Shown: positions 23,775-35,983 of the stretch, in pieces
How positions within the stretch are numbered: position 1 is the first letter of the stretch
Layout of the letters: each line of letters opens with the position of its first letter
Assembly: GCA_021234155.1 (NCBI GenBank)
Contig: JAJEKV010000031.1
Location: 157,670-221,669 of the forward strand
Direction of reading: 5' to 3'
Length of the DNA: 64,000 bases
DNA from: Isoetes taiwanensis
Taxonomy: Eukaryota; Streptophyta; Lycopodiopsida; Isoetales; Isoetaceae
Program-made: the position numbers and the translations under genes
Notes under the pieces: model-generated
Database searches by the model: none
What the model was told of the DNA's origin: nothing
What the model saw: only the letters and a program-made list of their open reading frames with translations

Positions 23775-23854
23775 GCTTGGTCTAGTGGTTAGAGTGGGGG
23801 GTTTGGGGGATTGAGGACCAGGGTTCGAATCCCCCCAATAACATAAAAATTTTT
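23775..23854 (+). ncRNA. tRNA-like Pol III module 6
   Basis: A box TGGTCTAGTGG (23,778), B box GTTCGAATC (23,823), T run at about 23,850. Intact consensus. Confidence 0.5.
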
Positions 23855-24692
23855 AAAAGCCTTTCCTTAATGAACGAGCATTCAATATGAGCCTTAGGAT
23901 CTTAAACTCGATCAACGATCAAGATCTCACCATATAAAAGCAATATGAGCCGTATGATCTATTACATATAATTCCCAAAGCCACGTGGACCGTGGGATGT
24001 GTCCCCAAGCCACGTGAGCCGTCGGATCTCGGTGACGGTCAGGATCAGATCAATCTGGACCGTAGGACTGCGGTACACATATTATATGTAAACTCCCAGG
24101 CCATCTGGGCCGTAGGATACGTCCCAAACCCACGTGAGCCGTCGGATCTCGAACGGACGGTCGGATAAGCGCGAAACATAAGAACATAGTATAGTACAAG
24201 AAATTTAATGCATCCCACATTGTTCCAGTTTTAGCATGTTCTTATGGGGCAAGGCACTGTCGTGCTCTAGGTAACCAACGATTCTACTAAGATTCTCTTG
24301 TGATTCCTCTATATTCATCAACATTCTATGTACTATATTTAGCATTCATGAAGATTCCCCAAGATTCTCTTAGAATTTTCTATTTGATTGAGGTGCTTAC
24401 CCATGAGCATTTAGAACCTTCCAAAATAATTTATTTTGGATACACCTTTATTATGAAACATTTTAGAACATTCTATTGTGGCTCTTTGCAAAATCTTAAA
24501 AAAAAACTCTAAAATTTCATCAAGATTTTCTTAGATTCCCTTAGATATTATAAAGATCCCCTTAGATTCAACTAGATTTTAAGCGATTAAAATCGGACTT
24601 GTAAATATTTTCCTACATTCTCTTACAATTTATGAGATTTCCTTATATTCCCTTTAATTCTCCTCGATTCCCTTACGTTCTAGAAATTTCTA

Positions 24693-24720
24693 GAACATTC
24701 TAGAACTTTCTGGAACATTC
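24693..24720. promoter_or_regulatory. Heat-shock-element-like run, six blocks
   Basis: GAA at 24,693, 24,703 and 24,713 alternates with TTC at 24,698, 24,708 and 24,718: six perfectly phased blocks, a strict 10-bp repeat. Confidence 0.45.
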
Positions 24721-24877
24721 TGAAACTTTCAAAACATCCTAGAAATTTCTGGAAGTATTTCCCTATTCCCTTACATTTCCGAAGATTCCCCTGCATTCTA
24801 GAACTTATTAGAACAATTTGGGCCTTTTTGGAAGGATTCTCTTAGATTCCCCCTAGATTCCCTTGTATTCCAAAACA

Positions 24878-24930
24878 TTCTAGAATATTCTGGAAGTTTC
24901 TAGAACATTCTGGAAGATTTTAGAACTTTC
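24878..24930. promoter_or_regulatory. Heat-shock-element-like run, eight consecutive blocks
   Basis: TTC and GAA alternate every five bases from 24,878 through the GAA at 24,913: TTC-GAA-TTC-GAA-TTC-GAA-TTC-GAA. After one imperfect TTT, GAA (24,923) and TTC (24,928) resume the phase. Plant heat-shock factors bind three or more such blocks, so this is a far longer run than binding needs. Confidence 0.5.
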
Positions 24931-25051
24931 CAGAGCCTCCAGAACATTCTAGAACTTTCTTGAACTATCTAGAATGTTATATTCTATTTTTATCTTAATT
25001 AGAACATTACCCTTAAGTATATTTGAAACATAAATTATTCATAGAACTAAT

Positions 25052-25131
25052 GCTTGGTCTAGTGGTTAGAGTGGGGGGTTTGGGGGGTTGGGGGCCAGGG
25101 TTCGAATCTCCCCAATAACATAAAATTTTTT
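25052..25131 (+). ncRNA. tRNA-like Pol III module 7
   Basis: A box TGGTCTAGTGG (25,055), B box GTTCGAATC (25,100), T run at about 25,126. It has the longest T run of the seven modules. Confidence 0.5.
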
Positions 25132-25611
25132 AAAAGCCTTTCCTTAAGGGACGAGCATTCAACATGAGCCTTAGGATCTTAGACTCGATCAACGATCCAG
25201 ATCTCACCATATAAAAGCAATATGAGCCGTAGGATCTATTACATATAATTCCCAAAGCCATCTGGACCGTAGGATATGTGCCAAGCCCGAAGTCGAGGAT
25301 CTCGGATCGACGATCGGGATCAAGAGCAACCTGGGCCGTTAGATCGATTACATATAATTTCCAAGCCATGTGCACTGTAGGATGTGTCCCAAATCAACGT
25401 GAGCCGTAGGATCTCGGACCGACGATCAGGATCGAATTAACCTGGACCGTAGGATCGCTTACATATAGTCTATACACAAACTCCCAAGCCATCTGGGCCG
25501 CATGATATGTCCCAAAGCCACGTGAGCCGTAGGATCTCGGATCAACGGTCGGATTTAAGAGGACAAACATAAGAACATATATATGTTAGATATGTTAGAT
25601 ATATGTTAGAT

Positions 25612-25935
25612 ATATTTGTTGAAGGACATCAGACTTTATTTAATCAAAGAGTCAAATACAAGTATAAGTGCAATGATAAGAATAAAATCTCAGCGGATAA
25701 GCAGAGACCCATCAAGTGAAGCAACCTGCCTAAGCGTAAGAGCGCACATCAAAATAATCCTCAACGATCAATCGCCTCTTATGAGGCGCAAGTGAAGAAC
25801 AATAGTACGACCTAGCAATGTGACCTTGAGCATTTTGGAGAACACAGTTATCTGCCACATTTGGACCTTTAAAGATTACCCGTCTTCATCTTTTCCAGGT
25901 AGTCCAAAGCACATAATAGTCCTAGGATAAATATG
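25612..25935 (-). mobile_element. 5'-truncated LINE, 3' end only
   Basis: Read on the minus strand this matches the end of the LINE at 36.85-37.16 kb: both go from a WTTWKRWRR / LWSIWKRRR region through a SSLAPHKRRLIVEDYF / SQLAPEKKRLIFEEYL segment to a stop, then GCTGAGATTTTATT and GTCCTTCAA. The left edge is the element's 3' end, directly at the right border of the satellite array. No poly(A) remains except ACAAATA. Confidence 0.7.
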
Positions 25936-27654
25936 TCTCGAGTTCTAGACCATCCAAAGTTGCATTGAATGTAATAGTTATGAGCAAGATCCAACAAAGC
26001 AATGTTGGTGTAATATGTGCATCATATATCCAAACGGATGCTATCAATGTGTCATACATCCAACAAAGCAATGTTGGTTACATGTTCCCTTGTCCGTTAG
26101 TATCTTAATATTCACATGTCTTGTTACATGTAACAATGTTGGTCACATGTTATTGTCCAATATTGTCAGATGGACGATGTGACATTGATGAACAATGTCA
26201 CATGTCCAAAATTGTCAAATGAACATGTCACTTGGACAATGTCACAGGTCCAACATTGTCAAATGGACATGTGACTTCCATAAAAATCGATTCTTCTTCT
26301 TCTTAACCTATTTGTATGTCCAATTGGATGTGGCCGATGTGGCATTACGTAACAATTGCTTCTTCTTCTTCTTGTTAAACTAATTGTAGATAATTGATGA
26401 GGCTTTATAGATTATGATGGGGTCTGGACCAACCAAATGGGTGGGAAGTTCATTAAAATATTAGCCAACTTTGAATAGGCTAAAGACATTACAACTTTTA
26501 ATATTCTCCAAATCTTGTGAGCTCTCAATTTTGTGGGACTCAAATTGGTAACGTGTATTACACTGTCTCATTTAAACCAACGTGTCATATGTCTGACAAA
26601 GCAACATTGGTGTAATGTGTGCATCATATGTTCAATTGGATGCAACAATTGTGTCATATATCCATTGGCAGCCAATGTGGTATGATGTAAAAACTACTTC
26701 TTCTTCTCTACTTCTATGTCCACTCGGATGTTGTCAATGTGGCACTATATAAGAATTGTTGCTTCTTCTTTTCAAACTTGTAGATTATGAGGGGTCTTTA
26801 TAGATTATGAGCTAACCAAATGGACCAAATAAATGGGCATGAACCAACCAAATGGGCTAGAATTAGCCAAGTTTGAACAGGCTAAAGACATTACAACTTC
26901 CAGTATATTCCAAATCTAGTAGGCTCCCACCTACATGGGACTCAAATTGGTAACGTATATTACACTCTCTCATTTAGATATTGATTGTACAAACTTGTGT
27001 TACGTGTTGCCTTGTCCGTTAGTATCTTATTACATGTGCCTTGTCCATTAGAATCCTATCTCTTTCAAACCAGGAATTAGGCATATATGTAAGCCCAATC
27101 GGGCCAATAAAAACATTTGCATTTTAATACCCAATGATTGCGTTGTTTGAGATTGCTCCATGATAAAGATGATGAGGATATATGGTATCTAGAATAATCT
27201 AGTCCAATCCAATCATGACGTGCGTTTAGAATAGATAGATCCATAAGAATATATAGCATAATAATAAGACAATAAGATATTGCAAAAACAAAGTGGGGGC
27301 GAGTGTTATATTAATGGTCGTAAATTAGTGTATTGACACCATCGAGGATGATAAATCATGACCATCTTCTTGCACATTACTCTCTATACTAATGTAAGGG
27401 TATCATGTTCTTTCTCATAGAAGTTAGCCCCCACTCGTTACCTATTTTAAAATATAGAGTTCTGTATATAAGAATATTCATTTTGCTTATAGGCATGTCA
27501 ACCATGCCTCCACCTAATGTCACCAAATTGGACATTCTTGTAGTGAAAATATGCTACTTGCAGTTTTGGGTTTTGAATATGAGGTGAATTAGCAAAATGT
27601 GGGGTAAGTTTGGTTGTGATGTAATGCATGTAATTATTACGACATTATAGTGAA
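25936..27654. other. AT-rich intergenic sequence with direct repeats
   Basis: Two diverged copies of a roughly 290-bp block lie 400 bp apart (about 26,290-26,580 and 26,690-26,975), sharing GGCTAAAGACATTACAACTT and GACTCAAATTGGTAACGT. To their left, 26,000-26,280 is rich in ACATTGT/ACAATGT inverted motifs. No gene is visible. Confidence 0.6.
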
Positions 27655-30600
27655 CTAGAAAAAGTGCCCAGCGTTGCTGGGCTTTTCGTCGGGCATCAAA
27701 ATGTTGGAATTGTATTAAAAAGTTATCCTTTTCCTAAGCTTGCCCTATCGCAAGTTATGTAATACCATCTGAACAAATCAAATAACATTTATATTCAAAT
27801 TGTGATGGCAATTTAAATATAAATGTACTAATTTGACCTTGTTTTGTAAACTTGTTACATTTTTCCTTGCAATAATGTAGAACCTTGACATTGTTTTGTA
27901 GGCTCCTGATATTTTTCTTTGTAGGAACATCTAATGAAGCTAGAAGTGAACGACGATGGCATATAGTGATGGATTTGAAATTGATAGTTTCTCCATGTAC
28001 TTACATTCTCCACGAAACCATAAAGGCCCATTGAACAACTTCTAAATTCGAAATGGAATTGTAGGATTAAGATTGGAGCTATTTGATCCTCTTTTAGGAC
28101 ATAGCAGAAACAATGCAAGAGAAGAGGCCCCTAGTGACGTAAGCTTTAGATCCACTGAACTCAGATGCCCCCGGCTACAATGAACAAACTGAACAATTTC
28201 TATATTTAGAATGTGATGTCCCAAACTTACCTTTTAACAGCTTTATAGAAGCAAACCAAAGACTATGGAGCTGCAAGGATTTTTCCAATAAGGAAACCTA
28301 ATTCCCCATTGAAGCAGCTCCATGTCTCCAAGTCTAAAAATGACCTTGAGGCATTTCAAAGCCCATCTTCATCTTCATCCGAGTTTCGATTCATCTTCGT
28401 CCAGGTTCGAATTGACAAGTCATGCTCTGTTTTGTTCAACATCCTTCAAATTCAACTTCTAAATTCCAACTCCGACTTAAACAACTTAAATGGTTTAGGT
28501 TTAGGGTTAAACAACTTAAACAACTTTTAGGGCGCATCCACATTATAACATTACTTGGTTTGAATCTGTAAAGTGCATACCATTTTCATTATGGTAATTA
28601 AGCTTCTTGTTTCTTGGCTGGTTGCATTGAGCTACGGAACAAACCGAAATTGAGCTACAAGACAAAGATCAATTGCTACATGACAAATTAGGCTCGTTAG
28701 AAGACAAATTTAAGGTCGGACTTGGTGACAAATTAGGCTCGTTAGAAGACAAATCCAAGGCCGGACTTGGGCAATTCGGAAGTCCCCGAGGACCTCTAAA
28801 GAAAGGGAAGGTGCCTTTGCCACGGAGCATGAAACTGGGTTGAATAAGGCAAAAAAAATCATCTCTACTTGCCACGAAGCAAAGGCAAGGCTTCGGAACA
28901 CCCTAATGGGGATGCGCCCTTGATTGGTTTTACTATCATTGGACATATTACAACTCTCCAAACTTTGTGAAGGGGTGTGTAGTCATTTAACACCAAAGAA
29001 CGTTTTTTTAAGGGCATTTTGATAATTTGAAAATTTGTAGGGTAGTTTTCCCGAGTTTTGAACAAATTCCTCTATAGCATGAATAATCAGATAAATATGA
29101 TTTCTCAAGCACAACATAGGTATATAAATGTAGAAATATAAATCAACAATAATTTAAATCAAAGCAATACATCAAATACATATTTACCCATGACTTATGA
29201 AACATACTACATTATCATCATTAAACGCCATGGGCATCAATAATCCAGCAAACATTTTCTGATTGAAGAACTTTTGGTCGGTCGATATTGCGGGATTGAG
29301 TACAAACAGGTTACAAACCGGCCTTACTAACAAAAGAATTTGTAGCCACTCCTTACGAAGGTACTACAAAGAAAAACATTTGAATGACCCATCCAAACAA
29401 GAGGTCCATATCCCTGTTGTTGCGTTAACAACCTTACTGAGAAAACAGATACATATCCATTAGTTGCTTACTCCAATGGAACATATTTCACATTATTTTC
29501 TTCATACAAGGACTGCATCAAACAAGTATAATGTAAGAGTTAAAAACAACAATATAATAGCAACTATTAGACATGGAGTCTTCAAAGGAAAAAACACTGC
29601 ACATCTTCGAAGCACCCCGATTGGCTAAGATGGCATAACAACTGGAACATACTTGCACGCAATAAAACACCACGAGAAAATTAGTATTAATTCATTCTTT
29701 GCACCAAATAAGCACTATTTTACTATTGTATTGCTAGCATAAGAAGAGTTCTATCTTTGCCATAAGAAATTACAGAAAGAATATAAACCAACCATCCAAA
29801 TTTTGCTAAGCTTTGAGTGCCGTTTAAATGCTAATATGTTGCGTCTTTATACGCCTCTGTCTCCCTCGAGAGATGTGTCATTCAGATTGTAATCCCACGA
29901 AATATATCAACCCATTTCCATCTCTTGCTCATTAAGCACATCGTAAAGAAAGCGAAGGCTTTGCCTTGTAATGATAATGATGCACATCTTTATTTAATCG
30001 CGGGGGCATATTGATAATCCATCCGGCGGTTGGATTTTAATTTGAGTCATCGACTCTATGATTCCCACATTGTGGGAAATATTGAACATCTGAAGCATTC
30101 TAAAATCTGCAAAGAAAATCACATAAGCGGACAAGGAGGCCTTACTTATTACAGAATCATCGAGCTGCCTTGACTTCCTCATGGGCGATGATATTAACCT
30201 AAAAAAGTAAAAAAAAGTGAATATAAGATTAAGTTTATGTGGACCCGATTGGGAAAAAAATATACCCTGAAAAGTTACCAATGGTGTAAAACATACCCTG
30301 AAAAATCGAGAACTCTATATTGGTCTTGATCCATACTAAAGGAGGAGCAATTTGTGCACCCATTCTTCTTTGAAGCGCCAATATATCAAACCTCAAAGAA
30401 CAAAGCAGACAAATTTCGGGAACAAAAGATAGGTGCTTTTTGGAGCTTCGGACACAAATTTTGAAGGAAGGTCTAGAAAGGTAAGCATAGCGAGAGAAGT
30501 TCTCGAGGTCTCTTCAGGAAATTATACGGGTTCTATACCATCCTGCTTGATCTTATCAAGGAACTCAAAAACCAAATGACCTTGTCTACAATAGATGTAT

Positions 30601-33352
30601 CGTCACGATGATTGCATAGGTGCGAAACGGCGGACGGACCAGAAGTGAAACACTGTTAAATATTCATCTCCGAATTGAAACTGGAACTCACCCAACTTGA
30701 CCACACATGGGCCATGTCTATATCTTTGGTTGGATTGTAGACATCTCGGTGTGACAAAACCAGCATCAACATGCCCCACAAGACATGCGAGAATTTGATG
30801 ACTTGTTTACATCTCCACAAACTGCCTTTGTTTTATTGTATCCTCATCCGAGATGTTCGCATATGTGATGTCACAAAGCAAGGCCATAGTAACAATGAAG
30901 AGCTTAGTCAAAGCATGCATCGGCGATTTGAAATAGCACGATAATATAAGCAAAGGTCTTACGGCTTCTTCCAAATGTAAGCCCGGCTGTTGCTAGACTC
31001 ATCTCGGGGTAAGACCTAGATTTATGTTGATCAAAAAATATTCAAGCAGCGAGTCCATAAAATTTCACATATTAAAAAGCTCAAACAATTTGCCCACCTG
31101 CTGATTGCATAAGATCTCTATAACTCCACAACTAGCTTTTCCAAAACATAGTTAACAACCTGTACACAAGCAATACATTGAATTGATTTTCCATAAGAAT
31201 GCACAACCTGAGCTCATCTAAACAATCTGTACCTTTTGTATTCTCAAAATATGTGGCGCACTAAGCTTGCCCTGCGTAAGCACATGCAATGAATTTCCCT
31301 CCGCAGGAAGAAGCTGGGAAAGAATTTTTGCATAAAAAGGAAGCAACAATGCATAGGTCAATTTCATAGTAACATGTTTTTCGCCTTGCATAAATGAAAG
31401 GACAAAGGTGCTTCATACTTTGCATGTTCGTGGTGGGATTTGACCATGAATGACACAATCAATACACCACTTACAGACTCTTTTTTCATCTTACATTACC
31501 ATCTAAGTCTATGCCCTTCTTCCTCCATGGTCCACCTTGTAGAGATGTTTTTTTTTGTTAGGCGGACTTACGTATAATTATGCCATGTGGAGGATTCTAT
31601 GAAGCAAAAGTGAGAATACAGTTTTTATCTTTGTAAAGGTTTCTCTTCTTTTCTAGCCTATACTTTTTCCTTGCTCACAACTTCAAATCTCAAAAAATTC
31701 ACGTAAAGAAATACGGCCAACCCTGTTCTCTTGAAGCACCGGGGAACTGCAAATCTGAAACTTTCGAATGACATTAAAGTTAAGAATACATGAGCAAATC
31801 GGACCCCTGAACATCCTCCATTATTAGAACCATCTTGGGTCCACGGGGTTTTAGTGCTCGCCTTTAATAGGAATGACTTCCCAATTCCGGCCATCTTAAG
31901 CTCGAGAAAACCTAACCATTTGTGAATAAACCCTGTTTTAAATCGTATCTTTGTTACGTATTCTGGCGCCAAATTCCTTTATTTGCGAAGCAACAATCCT
32001 AAATCGATTCCATTTTGTATATCCCATAAAATAAGCAGAGGTTCATCGGCGACTCCTTTAGCAATTAAAAGATAAGATCTTCAGCGGCATATAAAAGATA
32101 AGTTCTTCACGTTCTTGCCAAACCGGAAGATCACCGAGTTTGTAAGTCATCTAGGTCACAAAACGGAAAATAACTATCATCTGCGAGACCACGCCAATGT
32201 CGGATTCATCTTTTAGCTCCTCGTGTCTCCCTTTCCCATTGGACAATAAGCTTCAATATATCTTTGACGGCATAAGCGAATTGCGAGATCACGGGATGAA
32301 TAGAGCTGCTCAAGCTTTTCGGCTTCCACGGTAATGCAAGCGGGGAGGAAAGGAAAGGATGTTGGGCTTCTATGTAAGAAGCCCCTTCACTTCCATCAAA
32401 ACTCGGACCAATAAGTAAAAATTCCTTCTCGCCACAAGAAACCGGTGAGACTGACAAAAGGGCCTCCCCTCGTGTCTAGCTTCCCACCACACCGATTATG
32501 AGAGCAAAGCGAGTTGAAGAGCAAATACCAAATTAGCAGAGCGGAAAGAGACTTACAAAAGAAAACCTGTTGTAACAATGCCTCAAGCAAGCAGAGAGCG
32601 GTAGAGGAAGAAAGCGACAACACTTGGAATGAAGAAGGTAGAAGGAAAACTATAGAACTTGCAATCGACTGAGCCGGATGGTTTAACGAGCCGATTTCAA
32701 GATGCAAAAGCTGCAAACATCCGTCGAAAAACAGCAACTGCGGAAGATATAATTGCAAGAATAACTTAGAGAATATAAAACTTCAAGATATATAGCAGAA
32801 CTTTGAGTTATATCCCCCGAATTAAGATATCTTTGTCGATTAATAGGAAACACTGAAACCTTCTGTGCAAAAGAAGTGAAGAAGGACCAAACAACAACAG
32901 GGGACAAATCGGGACTCAGCCGGCCCGATAGATGACTGCCGAGAGCACACCTCAGGGGATTATAAACAGTCGATCCTTGACAAAAAAATAGCCGAAACAA
33001 AGAAAACCCAAGGTAACACTTGAATGCCTAAGGGAAAAACACAGGAAACTGTGCAAACAAGGCCGGAAGTGACGCAGGATAATTTGGGGCGACCCAAACG
33101 AACCAGCAAGGCTAAAAAACCTAAAAATGACAGAAAACCAGAAAATGGGTGGCAAAGAACGATGGTCTACAGCAGGAAGTAGGAGACCAAAGAAGTATCG
33201 TGGAGACGAAGATGGAGAAAAACCGTTGCATCCTTGCGTCCTTCTACAGATAGATCGAAGGGATAAAAATAATTTAAAAAAATTCAACGCGCAAGATTGC
33301 GCACAGACTATCACAAAACGCCTTTATTATTATATATAGATAGATAGATAGA
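27655..33352 (-). mobile_element. Helitron, both termini present, non-autonomous
   Basis: On the minus strand the element starts A|TCTATCTATCTATATATAA at 33,352 and ends with the hairpin GCCCAGC-AAC-GCTGGGC, seven bases (ACTTTTT) and CTAG|T at 27,655. This is the classical Helitron anatomy: 5' TC, 3' hairpin plus CTRR, insertion between host A and T, and no target duplication. At 5,698 bp it lacks any recognisable Rep or helicase motif, so it would depend on a partner. It contains unassigned exon-like stretches on both strands (for example 31.66-31.97 and 32.2-33.3 kb, minus) that may be captured fragments. I cannot name their source. Confidence 0.7.
28682..28770. repeat. 45-bp tandem duplication
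   Basis: GACAAATTAGGCTCGTTAG starts at 28,682 and again at 28,727. Both copies encode DKLGSLEDKxKxGLG on the plus strand, without a longer frame. It lies inside the Helitron. Confidence 0.75.
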
Positions 33353-33596
33353 TGAGTGAATGAAAACTGATTAGACGCATGGCATATTAGTAATTCCAAT
33401 CTATTCTTAATTTAAAATTTGCCCTCGTTGTAATGTTCTTTTTAAATAACTCTTTATTGTTCATATGCAATGTAAAGGGGCTATGGCAAGTCATATATGT
33501 AGTGTTAGAGTTGTATGCAAGTCTCTCAAACTAGTTGATATGCTCTCCTCATCCACCAGCATCTCAATGTGCTCAGCAATGGAGTAGTAGGCAGGC

Positions 33597-35190
33597 ATGC
33601 TGATTGACATCCTCGGAGCTGCTGCAGAAAGATCTTATGGGAGATGCTGCCCCAGCGAACCTCGGGAGCTACGACCTTTTCGCGTAACCAGTGGTTTGAT
33701 GTTGAGTGTAAAGAACGCAAATGCTGGCTCCGCCAAGTCACAGATCCTCCTCTATGTCCAGATGCGGCCAGGCAATACCGCACTTTCCTTAAGGCTAGAA
33801 AGGCGAGGTACATTTTGGCCCATCAACGGAAAATGTTCTTCCTCCTGGAACGTCATCCCAAGACCTTCTGGCAAAGAGTGCTCAGGAGGCCGGTGCCGTC
33901 TACAGAAAACATCACTTCGGAGCAGTGGGGGCAATAACTACATCAGCTCTACAACCCTGAGGGTGCCTGGATAGCACTAGCCCCACAGCAGGGCCCAGTA
34001 CTGGATATCACAGAGGTGGAGGTAGCGCCGGGGCTGCAACGTCTAGCCAATGGAAAAGCGCCAGATCTTGACGCATGCAGGCAGAGTTATTCAAGTGGCA
34101 GGACCATCTAAGGCACAATAAGACGCTGCAGGAAGGTTTCCTCCCACAATGGACCACTAGCAGGGTTGTCCCAATCTACAAGGCAGGAGATCTGCACTGC
34201 CCGGCCAATTATCGGACCATCATGATCAGCTCAGTGTTTGCAAAGCTCCTCACCATGATCCTCGAGCAGCTGTTGATACGATGGGCAGAGGCAGCAGAAG
34301 TGCGGGCATTCACACAGGTAGAATTCAGGCCGAGGCACTCAACCATTGATCACATCTTCATGCTGCAGACTGTGGATGAGGACAACAGGAACCATCGACA
34401 AGATCTGTATTGCTGCTTCGTAGATTTTTACAAGTCTTTTGGGATTATATGAGACATGCACAGGCTGGCTACAACAAGCGGGCCAACCATTCGAGAGCAG
34501 TATCGAGGTCCGCCAAGGATGCACTCTCTCTCCCACACTATTTGGCATATACATTGATCAGTTGGAGAGATGGCTTGCTGATAATGGAGGCAATTGGGCT
34601 CAACTTCTACATCAGATCACTAGGCAACTGTGATCTATGCTGATGATGTGGACCTCCTGGCTCACATTCAAGCGAACATGCAATGCCATCTCGATGCCCT
34701 GGACACATTTTGCCAGGTGACTGACATGCGCATCAACTTGGCCAAGATTACAGTGGTGCTCATATCGTCCGCATGTCAGCCAAGGTCCCCAATCCTCACT
34801 TATCGCGGCCAAAATGTTGAAGTGGTGCCTACTTACAAATATTTGAGGGTGGAGTTCCCGTCTGCCATGAACTGGGATAATTCCATCCGGTTGCGAGCCA
34901 CAACAGGTTGGAAGGCACTCTATGCAATGCGGAACAATAGCCACAAGAAGGAGCTGTATGATTGGGTCCACCAGTTGCACCTATTCAAGGTGATAGTAGA
35001 ACCTGTGCTTTTGTATGGGGTCGAGGTCTGGGGCCCGGTGGTTTCAACTCGCCACTTGGAATGACTTGGAGCAGGTGCAGAAAGCTTTCTTGGCATGGGG
35101 TCCTGGGGGTAAAGCCCACAGTTCCATACCAGATATTGTTGTAGGAGATAGGTTTCTTGCCTCTTCAGAGGGGGGCCCTTGACAGACACA
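33597..35190 (+). pseudogene. LINE reverse transcriptase, frameshifted
   Basis: Non-LTR retrotransposon ORF2 remnant. 33,644-33,937 encodes the linker between endonuclease and polymerase (RNQWFDVECKERK ... FWQRVLRRP). 34,075-34,452 holds fingers motifs (VPIYKAGDLHCPANYRTIMI). After a shift near 34,440, 34,439-34,633 holds SSIEVRQGCTLSPTLFGIYI. After another break near 34,625 the catalytic YADD lies at 34,636-34,647, followed by a thumb-like region to 35,064. Catalytic residues are present but at least two frame breaks and a stop near 33,935 disable it. The endonuclease is missing upstream, as in 5'-truncated copies. The family resembles jockey/RTE-like LINEs more than the L1 type at 51 kb. 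Confidence 0.85.
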
Positions 35191-35983
35191 TCATCTACTT
35201 CAGACTCATATTTCTACCATTCCTTTTCTAGAAGATTAAATAATAAGACTACATTATTTTGCATGCGGAATGCACTATTTAAGCATCTCCAACTAGAAGA
35301 TAATATACTTAGAAAAATGTAACCTACACACTTGGAGGAGGCATCGCTCCATCTCTCCTTCTAAGCGGTATGCAACCTACCTGATTGGGTTCTGCCAGTA
35401 GACATCATGCACAGGTAGTATGATATAAGAAAAGCCAATTATCTATAAATCTTGACTCAACATTCAATCATGACAATCAGGAAGGTACTAGAAACTTGAA
35501 TTGCCCTTGCACATTCCTGAGAATGTTTTCCTCACATTCAATAAAAAAAGAATTCTAGTCTAATTTTGCCCTGCTCTAGGACTAACAGTAGGATGCCAAA
35601 TGCTCTTTGATGTTCATTGCCTTCACAAATGCCTAACCTCCCATAACTGTTATCATAACATTGTGGCTTATTTCTAAATGCATTCAATCAATAAAATGCT
35701 ACCCATTAGAGATGGGCTCAAGAGGGTCATCTCTTGTCCCCATGGTGATGATAATATAGGGTGGTTCTGAATAAAGCAAATCAGGTAGATATAAACAAGA
35801 GGCATCTCCCTCTGCCCTTGGTTAGGGAAAGTATAAGACATCAGACAAGTAGCCTGTAAAACATTACAATTTAAAAATTAGCTCTACATATTTTACAAAC
35901 TAATGAAAACAAGGGCACAACAGAGATTAATTGACAATTTGAAAGAGAAAAAACCATCTTTATCTTCTTATATTATAAAGTTA
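35191..35983. other. Intergenic sequence
   Basis: AT-rich, no gene or clear repeat. A sequence similar to a Helitron 5' end (ATCTTTATCTTCTTATATTA) sits at about 35,956, next to the hairpin at 35,984. Confidence 0.45.

Larger units (their letters stand above)
17871..25570. repeat. Complex satellite-like array, seven units
   Basis: Units share the order: short TTCTAGAA-rich block, a block with CTTAAGTATATTTGAAACAT, a tRNA-like Pol III module, a GC-richer block with repeated CCGTAGGATC/CCGTCGGATC and CACGTG motifs, then one or two copies of an AT-rich block of about 220 bp (AACCTTCTAAAATGATCTAT to TCTATTGTCGC). A boxes lie at 17,915, 19,539, 20,620, 21,611, 22,695, 23,778 and 25,055, so spacing is 1,624, 1,081, 991, 1,084, 1,083 and 1,277 bp. 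The inner units are very similar; the first and last are more diverged, as expected at array edges. No ORF. Confidence 0.85.

Noticed and set aside
17912-25131. Seven tRNA genes
   Set aside because: The A and B boxes fit, but the anticodon arm does not fold, the acceptor ends do not pair, the T stem has only three good pairs, and the interior differs between copies. They are tRNA-derived modules.
28490-28515. Interstitial telomere repeat (TTTAGGG)
   Set aside because: Only about two imperfect units (GGTTTAGGTTTAGGG); this is within chance in AT-rich plant DNA.
31658-33314. Host gene on the minus strand
   Set aside because: Several overlapping frames of about 105-120 codons are open but Ser/Phe/Leu-rich, in different frames, with no family motif and inside the Helitron. 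I could not support a gene.
33331-33352. Independent GATA microsatellite
   Set aside because: The TAGATAGATAGATAG run is better explained as the 5' TC end of the minus-oriented Helitron, since it pairs with a proper 3' terminus at 27,655.
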